Shown in pieces: positions 59,427 to 64,000 of a DNA stretch of 64,000 nucleotides. Source of the stretch: Hymenobacter taeanensis (GTDB lineage: Bacteria; Bacteroidota; Bacteroidia; Cytophagales; Hymenobacteraceae); the NCBI RefSeq assembly GCF_013137895.1, contig NZ_CP053538.1:1735501-1799500 (forward strand). The letters are read 5' to 3'. Positions within the stretch are counted from its first letter, which is position 1, and every line of letters starts with the position of its first letter. A model generated the notes under the pieces. It saw nothing but the letters and a program-made list of their open reading frames with translations, did not search any database and was not told the DNA's origin. The position numbers and the translations under genes were made by a program.

Positions 59427-61316
59427 ATGCTTTTACTCATGGGTAAGCAACACAACTCCGGCGAAACGCCAGGCCGCAGCGGCCGCTCAAGTTATCGTCC
59501 TTCGGGCAGCTCCAGCAGCCCTGAGGGCTTCCGCAAATCTGGTGGCGCGGGTCGCAACCGCGACGACCGCCCCACCGGCGGTAACCCACGCTTTGGCGAC
59601 GCCCCCCGTGGCAACAGCTACGGCGGCCCCAAGAAATTTGGCAACAGTGGCTCTGGCTTTGGCGGGCCCAAGAAGTTTAACTCAACGGGAGGCAATGGGG
59701 GCTTTAACCGCGGCGGCGAAGGCCGGCCCAGCGGTGGCGGCTCTCGCCCATATGGTAACCGTGAGTACGGCAACGACCGCCCCCAACGGTCTTTTGACCG
59801 CGATGCCCCGCGCCGTTTTGATGACCGCCGCGAAGGTCGCTTTGAGCGTGATAATGACCGCCGTGATGAGCGGCCGGCCCGCGCCTATGAGCCCAAGGCT
59901 AACTGGCCTGGCCAGCCTTACCGCCAGGAAGGCAAGCCCACCGTACCCCGTGGCGGAGCTGGGGAGCGTAACCGCAAGTTTAACAAGAAAAGCCCCTTCG
60001 AGCAGGATGCCCCGCAGGCTGACCGCTTCCAGCCGCGTGAAGAGCCAGCGGCTCCTACCCGCGACTATGGCAGTGGCCCTGACCGGGAGATACGTCCTGC
60101 TCGTCCGTTCGATTTCCGTGGCCGCCCCGATGAGCTAGACTCGGAAGAGCGGGCACCCCGCCGCGAAGGCTTTGCTCCGCGGGAAGAGCGCTCGGAGCCG
60201 CGCCGCGAGGGCGGCTTTAGCCAGCGCCCTTACGGTGAGCGGAAAGAAGGTGGCTTTGGTGGTGGCAGCTTCGGAGAGAAGCGCACCGCCCGCCCCAGCA
60301 GCTTCAACGCTGACCGCCGCGATGAACGGCCCGCTAGGCCAGGTAGCTTCGGTGACCGGGACAACCGCGGGGCCGGTGAGAAGCGTTTCAACGACCGTCG
60401 GGAAGAACGCCCAGCCCGGCCTTATGGCGACCGTTCGGAGCGCACGACCAACAAGCGTACCGGCCGCGAGTTAGACTCGAACCAGGCTGGCAAGCGCAAG
60501 TGGGGAGAGGTAGCCGGCCAGGCTCCCGACTATAAGAATCTGAAGTTCTATGAGGAAGACAAAACCCGCGGCAACAAGCGCCGTCGGGAAGAGGACGACT
60601 CGCAGAATGATGAGACGCGCCTGAACCGCTACATCGCCAATGCAGGCATCTGCTCGCGCCGGGAAGCCGACTCGCTGATTGCAGCCGGTGAGATTAAAGT
60701 GAACGGAGAAGTAATAACCGAGATGGGTTACAAAGTGAAGCCCACCGATACGGTGCAGTATGGCAAGACCAACCTCAACCGTGAGAAATTGGTATACGTG
60801 CTGCTCAATAAGCCCAAAGACTTTATCACCACCACGGAGGATCCAGAAGGCCGCCGGACGGTGATGGAGCTGGTGGCAGGTGCTTCCAAAGAGCGTATTT
60901 TCCCCGTAGGCCGCCTTGACCGCAACACCACGGGCCTGATCCTCTTCACCAATGATGGTGAGGTGGCGCAGAAGCTTTCGCACCCATCGCACCGCAACAA
61001 GAAAATTTACCAGGTAGAGCTCGATAAGCCTTTGACCGAAGAGCACCTTGGGCAGATTGCTGCTGGCTTGGAGCTGGAAGATGGGAGAGTAGAGGTAGAT
61101 GACGTAGCTGTAGTAGCCGGCAATCCACACTTCGTGGGCATTGAAATCCACATTGGCCGGAACCGCATTGTGCGCCGCATCTTTGAGCACTTAGGATACG
61201 ATGTAGTTTCTCTGGACCGGGTGCAGTACGCTGGCCTGACCAAGAAAGACCTGCCCCGTGGTAAATGGCGCTTCCTTTCTGAGAAAGAAGTAATTCGTCT
61301 GAAGTATTTTATGTAA
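59427..61316 (+). CDS. RluB/RsuA-type pseudouridine synthase with about 395-residue low-complexity N-terminus
   Basis: 629 residues from the ATG at 59427 (a Met four codons later is also possible; the TTG at 59391 is unlikely). Residues 1 to about 390 are almost wholly Gly/Arg/Ser/Asp/Phe/Tyr-rich disordered sequence with repeated RPARP, DRRDE and RRFDDRR-like units. Then an S4 RNA-binding domain (TRLNRYIANAGICSRREADS, about 396-440), and the catalytic domain with FPVGRLDRNTTGL (Asp498) and HPSHRNKKIYQVELD. Makes pseudouridine in the large rRNA (family RluB/RsuA/TruA-like group). The long charged FG/RG-rich arm, typical of Hymenobacter-type genomes, may help RNA binding or condensation; that part is inference. 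Confidence 0.9.
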   Translation: MLLLMGKQHNSGETPGRSGRSSYRPSGSSSSPEGFRKSGGAGRNRDDRPTGGNPRFGDAPRGNSYGGPKKFGNSGSGFGGPKKFNSTGGNGGFNRGGEGRPSGGGSRPYGNREYGNDRPQRSFDRDAPRRFDDRREGRFERDNDRRDERPARAYEPKANWPGQPYRQEGKPTVPRGGAGERNRKFNKKSPFEQDAPQADRFQPREEPAAPTRDYGSGPDREIRPARPFDFRGRPDELDSEERAPRREGFAPREERSEPRREGGFSQRPYGERKEGGFGGGSFGEKRTARPSSFNADRRDERPARPGSFGDRDNRGAGEKRFNDRREERPARPYGDRSERTTNKRTGRELDSNQAGKRKWGEVAGQAPDYKNLKFYEEDKTRGNKRRREEDDSQNDETRLNRYIANAGICSRREADSLIAAGEIKVNGEVITEMGYKVKPTDTVQYGKTNLNREKLVYVLLNKPKDFITTTEDPEGRRTVMELVAGASKERIFPVGRLDRNTTGLILFTNDGEVAQKLSHPSHRNKKIYQVELDKPLTEEHLGQIAAGLELEDGRVEVDDVAVVAGNPHFVGIEIHIGRNRIVRRIFEHLGYDVVSLDRVQYAGLTKKDLPRGKWRFLSEKEVIRLKYFM

Positions 61317-61324
61317 GCACGCAA

Positions 61325-61343
61325 CCACCCGCTCAGCGGGTGG
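61325..61343 (+). terminator. hairpin after the pseudouridine synthase gene
   Basis: CCACCCGCT and AGCGGGTGG pair around one base, 9 bp after the stop codon; no T-run, so a weak or factor-dependent terminator. Confidence 0.6.
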
Positions 61344-61347
61344 CTCT

Positions 61348-61438
61348 AAATGGTGAAGTTGTGAAGTATGGTAGGAGAGAAGTTGTAGTTCAGCCTGAAC
61401 GCCACCTTTCTCCTGCCGTGCATCATAGCTTCACCATT
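61348..61438. repeat. intergenic inverted repeat (AATGGTGAAG type)
   Basis: AATGGTGAAGTTGTGAAG with GGTAGGAGAGAA faces TTTCTCCTGCC and AGCTTCACCATT. The arms resemble the repeat at 5248-5350. Confidence 0.6.
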
Positions 61439-61476
61439 TTTGTGAATTAGCCTAATCCAACCCACACCACTCCTCC

Positions 61477-62220
61477 TTGCGTACCTTTTCCCTAGATATT
61501 GGCAACACGGCTGTGAAGTATGGATGCTTCCAGGAGGATGTGCTGGTGGAAACGGCCACGCATCAAACGCCAGATCAGGTGCGGGCAGCACTTAAGCGTT
61601 TGCAGCCCGAACACGCCATTGTGGCCTCGGTGGCAGAACCTACTGCTGCTTGGGCAGCTGAGTTGCAAGCATTGCTACCTGGCCTAGCACTGGAGTTTCT
61701 CCCGGCTACCACCCCGCTTCCCATCCAGAATGGGTATGCCACGCCGCAGACGCTGGGCGCCGACCGGCTGGCGGCGGCCGTAGGCGCGGCGTGGCTGTTA
61801 CCAGGCCGCAACGTGCTCATTGTGGATGCTGGCACCGCCATTAAGTGCGACTTAGTGGAAGCGGCGGGTATTTTCCGGGGTGGAAGCATCTCGCCGGGTT
61901 TGGCCATGCGGTTTCAGGCCTTGCACACGTTTACCGGCCGCCTGCCGTTAGTAGAGCGGCCCGCTGACCCTACATTACCTATTACCCTCACCGGCGACGA
62001 CACTTTGTCGGCGATACGAAGCGGCGTGCTGAACGGCGCGGCGGCAGAAGTCAGGGGAATGGTGGAGGAATATCGAGCTCACTACCCGGGCCTGGCGGTG
62101 GTCTTGGCCGGGGGCGATGCGGCTTTTTTCCATGCCCGGCTGAAAGGCTCTATCTTTGTCATACCGGAGCTCGTGCTAATGGGGCTTCACCGAATTTTAG
62201 TACACCATGTCTCAACCTAA
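61477..62220 (+). CDS. coaX: type III pantothenate kinase
   Basis: 247 residues, starting with TTG at 61477; no in-frame ATG precedes the essential first motif, LDIGNTAVKYG, at residue 6, and CoaX proteins normally begin 4-6 residues before this Asp. Other motifs: TLGADRLAAAVGAAWL and VDAGTAIKCDLV (ASKHA ATPase fold). Phosphorylates pantothenate in CoA synthesis; this form does not respond to CoA feedback. Its last 14 bases overlap the start of the outer-membrane protein gene at 62207, so both are translated from one mRNA. Confidence 0.92.
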   Translation: MRTFSLDIGNTAVKYGCFQEDVLVETATHQTPDQVRAALKRLQPEHAIVASVAEPTAAWAAELQALLPGLALEFLPATTPLPIQNGYATPQTLGADRLAAAVGAAWLLPGRNVLIVDAGTAIKCDLVEAAGIFRGGSISPGLAMRFQALHTFTGRLPLVERPADPTLPITLTGDDTLSAIRSGVLNGAAAEVRGMVEEYRAHYPGLAVVLAGGDAAFFHARLKGSIFVIPELVLMGLHRILVHHVST

Positions 62221-63553
62221 TTTCGCCGGCCTCGCTGGTGGTCTTTCGCTGCTCGGCCTCCTGGCAGCTTCGTCGGTACACGGGCAGGGCCTCGGGAACT
62301 CGCCGTATTCACGCCTCGGCCTCGGCGATGCGAACAGCAACCTGGGCGGCGTCCGGCAGCTGAGCATGGGCGGAGTAGGTATTGCCGCTCCCAACAATGT
62401 TAACGTCAACGAGCTAAACCCAGCCCTGCTGTTCTATACTTCTCGTACTACGTTTGAGGCAGGCTACTCGGCTCAGGTAAAAACCCTGCGCAACGCAGTT
62501 AGCTCCCAGCGAACAGGCTCTGCCAACTTAGGCTACCTGGCATTATCACTACCAATTAACAGCCGGTGGGCTGGTGCTGTAGGCCTCAAACCCTACAGCA
62601 CCGTTGATTACGAATCGAACACTACGGCCACGGTAGAGGGTGAGCCGACTGCATTAGCGCAGAACCAGTACAAGGGCAGCGGTGGCCTGGCAGAAGCATA
62701 TACCAGCCACGCGGTTAAGATTGCCAAGGGGCTTACCCTGGGGGCCTCAGCAGGCTATGTTTTTGGCAGCATTGATCAGCAGGCAGGCACCGTAATCCTT
62801 AGCTCAACTTCTACTACCTCAAACACCGACCGCAACATTTATCTGCAGCATGTGCATTACTCCGACTTTACGTTTCGGGGGGCGGCGCACTACCGGGGCA
62901 AGATTACGGATAAAGTGAATTTCAACTTAGGTGGGGTATATAGCTTCCAGTCTAACATCGATGGCGAGCGGACTATTTCGCTGAACCGTGAGACCATAGA
63001 AGGAGTGGCGGTTTCTTCGCTGCAGGTTGAGACCGAAAAGAAGGGCAAAGCTACCGTGCCTGCTCTAACGCAGGTAGGCATCAGCCTCGACAACAACAAA
63101 AATTGGAGCGTGAACCTCGATGGCTCACGGCAGGAGTGGTCGAAGTTCCGGGCCTTCAACGAGGCCGGCGGCTCTTCGGGCGTGCTGCTCAGCGACACCT
63201 ACCGGGTAGGCCTGGGCGGTGAGCTAACCCCCGATGCCACCGCGGTAGACAATTACTTTAGCCGGGTAACCTACCGCATGGGCCTGAACATGGCTCAACT
63301 GCCTTACCGGCCCGGTGGCAAAACACTCTATGATCGTTCCGTGAGCTGGGGGTTTGCCTTACCGCTGCCTACTGCCACTCCGCTTGAGGCTACAACTATC
63401 AGTCTGGGCTTCCAGTATGGGCAGCGCGGCAACACCGACTCTCGTACGCTGGCCGATGGCAACGTAGAGCGTAACGTAAAGGAAAACTACGTGAAGATGC
63501 AGTTGGGCGTAACGCTCAACAACCGCTGGTTCCTGAAGCGCAAGATTGAGTAA
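62207..63553 (+). CDS. outer-membrane beta-barrel protein, FadL/OmpP1-like
   Basis: 448 residues with a signal peptide (LAGGLSLLGLLAASSVHGQG). The mature start GNSPYSRLGLGDANSNLGGV and then MGGVGIAAPNNVNVNELNPA is a typical opening of Bacteroidota barrels (NPA motif). Alternating beta strands with aromatic ends run throughout and the chain ends NNRWFLKRKIE. Possibly a transporter of hydrophobic compounds; not shown by sequence. It overlaps coaX by 14 nt and precedes lptC by 7 nt, a gene order seen commonly in Bacteroidota. Confidence 0.85.
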   Translation: MSQPNFAGLAGGLSLLGLLAASSVHGQGLGNSPYSRLGLGDANSNLGGVRQLSMGGVGIAAPNNVNVNELNPALLFYTSRTTFEAGYSAQVKTLRNAVSSQRTGSANLGYLALSLPINSRWAGAVGLKPYSTVDYESNTTATVEGEPTALAQNQYKGSGGLAEAYTSHAVKIAKGLTLGASAGYVFGSIDQQAGTVILSSTSTTSNTDRNIYLQHVHYSDFTFRGAAHYRGKITDKVNFNLGGVYSFQSNIDGERTISLNRETIEGVAVSSLQVETEKKGKATVPALTQVGISLDNNKNWSVNLDGSRQEWSKFRAFNEAGGSSGVLLSDTYRVGLGGELTPDATAVDNYFSRVTYRMGLNMAQLPYRPGGKTLYDRSVSWGFALPLPTATPLEATTISLGFQYGQRGNTDSRTLADGNVERNVKENYVKMQLGVTLNNRWFLKRKIE

Positions 63554-63560
63554 CCGAGGT

Positions 63561-64000
63561 ATGAAACGGCTGGGAAAACAACTACTGGCCTACAGTCTGG
63601 TAGTTGGCGGACTGATGAGCTGTCAGAAGCAGGAGGAGGAAATTCAGAAGAAAAAGGTCAAGTATGAAGGGCCCATGTTGGAAACAACCAACGTGCTCAC
63701 CCTCATGAGCGACTCAGCCCAACTGCGCCTGCGGCTGAAGGCCCCGCTGGAGCAGATTTTTGAGAATGGCGACCAGGTGTATCCTAAAGGGGTAAACCTC
63801 ACTTTTCTCGCTAAGGATGGCAGCACAGTAGTAAACACCATCAAGGGCAACTACGGCAAGCTGGATAAAACCAAAAACCTCTACATCGTGCGGGGTGATG
63901 TGCAGGTCACCAACGTAGAGAAGCAGCAGCGGATGAACACCGAAGAAGCGTTCTACGACAAAAACAGAGCACTGATTTACACGGAGAAAGAAACGGAAGT
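63561..64000 (+). CDS. lptC: LptC-like LPS export protein (truncated by the window end)
   Basis: 146 codons are visible from the ATG at 63561 before the window ends; the 3' part is missing. Lipoprotein-type signal MKRLGKQLLAYSLVVGGLMS followed by Cys. The body (QKKKVKYEGPMLETTNVLTL, then SDSAQLRLRLKAPLEQIFE, GVNLTFLAKDG, TEEAFYDKNRALIYTE) matches the LptC fold with its beta-jellyroll (OstA-like) strands. It links the LptBFG exporter to the periplasmic LPS bridge. Third gene of the coaX-barrel-lptC run. The partial sequence leaves little doubt about family, some about exact role. Confidence 0.85.
   Translation, partial: MKRLGKQLLAYSLVVGGLMSCQKQEEEIQKKKVKYEGPMLETTNVLTLMSDSAQLRLRLKAPLEQIFENGDQVYPKGVNLTFLAKDGSTVVNTIKGNYGKLDKTKNLYIVRGDVQVTNVEKQQRMNTEEAFYDKNRALIYTEKETE

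Larger units (their letters stand above)
1604..61687. repeat. iterated short motif A(C/G)TGGCCTAG, palindromic form TGGCCTAGGCCA, dispersed over the window
   Basis: By reading both strands I found about 58 copies of the 7-base core GGCCTAG/CTAGGCC, 47 of them with the eighth base (TGGCCTAG/CTAGGCCA). Six are full palindromes: 7270, 15922, 41209, 48820, 48924 and 57994. About half of the copies lie inside genes. CTAG-containing words are normally rare in bacteria. No known function recognised; see findings. Confidence 0.8.

Overview
The window looks like a piece of chromosome from a GC-rich member of the Bacteroidota, most likely Hymenobacter or a close relative (Hymenobacteraceae, Cytophagales). 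Reasons: promoter-like TAnnTTTG (-7) boxes typical of Bacteroidota before several genes, the gene families present (DUF4175 coiled-coil protein, SLC45-type sugar transporter, coaX next to an outer-membrane barrel and lptC, eukaryote-type GlyRS), and many interspersed intergenic inverted repeats. Taxonomy is inferred from these features, not from a marker-gene search.

Layout. 1-8.8 kb: alpha-glucan/maltodextrin use (alpha-glucan phosphorylase fragment, a surface lipoprotein, two secreted GH13 enzymes around an SDR reductase, an SLC45-type sugar transporter); no SusC/SusD pair is present. 9-17.2 kb: membrane glycosyltransferase, small STAS-like protein, secreted M28 and M16 peptidases, MBL-fold hydrolase. 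17.5-26.4 kb: DUF4175 protein, RsbW-like ATPase, YbeY, Ate1-like transferase, MnmG, methyltransferase. 26.8-31 kb: Ig-like lipoprotein, then a gene-free 1.3 kb stretch rich in DnaA boxes with an AT-rich tract (candidate oriC), then two small genes. 31-42 kb: phosphate transporter, GlyRS, RND permease, IleRS with an altered GIHH signature, LspA. 42-51 kb: aldo/keto reductase, a fused oligopeptide ABC ATPase, RNase R, polyprenyl synthase, rhomboid protease. 51-56 kb: GDPD, a small helix-turn-helix gene in an AT-rich patch full of TGTTAC sites, a perfect parS site, thioesterase, dciA and recF. 56-64 kb: PDH E1 alpha, TPR protein, RibH, DksA-like protein, RluB-type pseudouridine synthase with a very long disordered N-terminus, CoaX, an outer-membrane barrel and the start of LptC.

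Themes. Replication and segregation signals (oriC-like cluster, parS, recF-dciA, mnmG) lie within about 35 kb of each other, so this is probably the origin-proximal part of the chromosome. Two layers of repetition overlie the genes. The first is a very frequent short motif, A(C/G)TGGCCTAG, often extended to the palindrome TGGCCTAGGCCA; I found about 58 copies of its 7-base core, inside and outside genes, and it supplies the stop codon of seven genes. The second is several families of intergenic inverted repeats of about 90-170 bp, including one family nested inside another. The motif resembles highly iterated palindromes or uptake/Chi-type sequences of other bacteria; I do not recognise it as described.

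No rRNA, tRNA, CRISPR array, prophage or insertion sequence with a transposase was seen.
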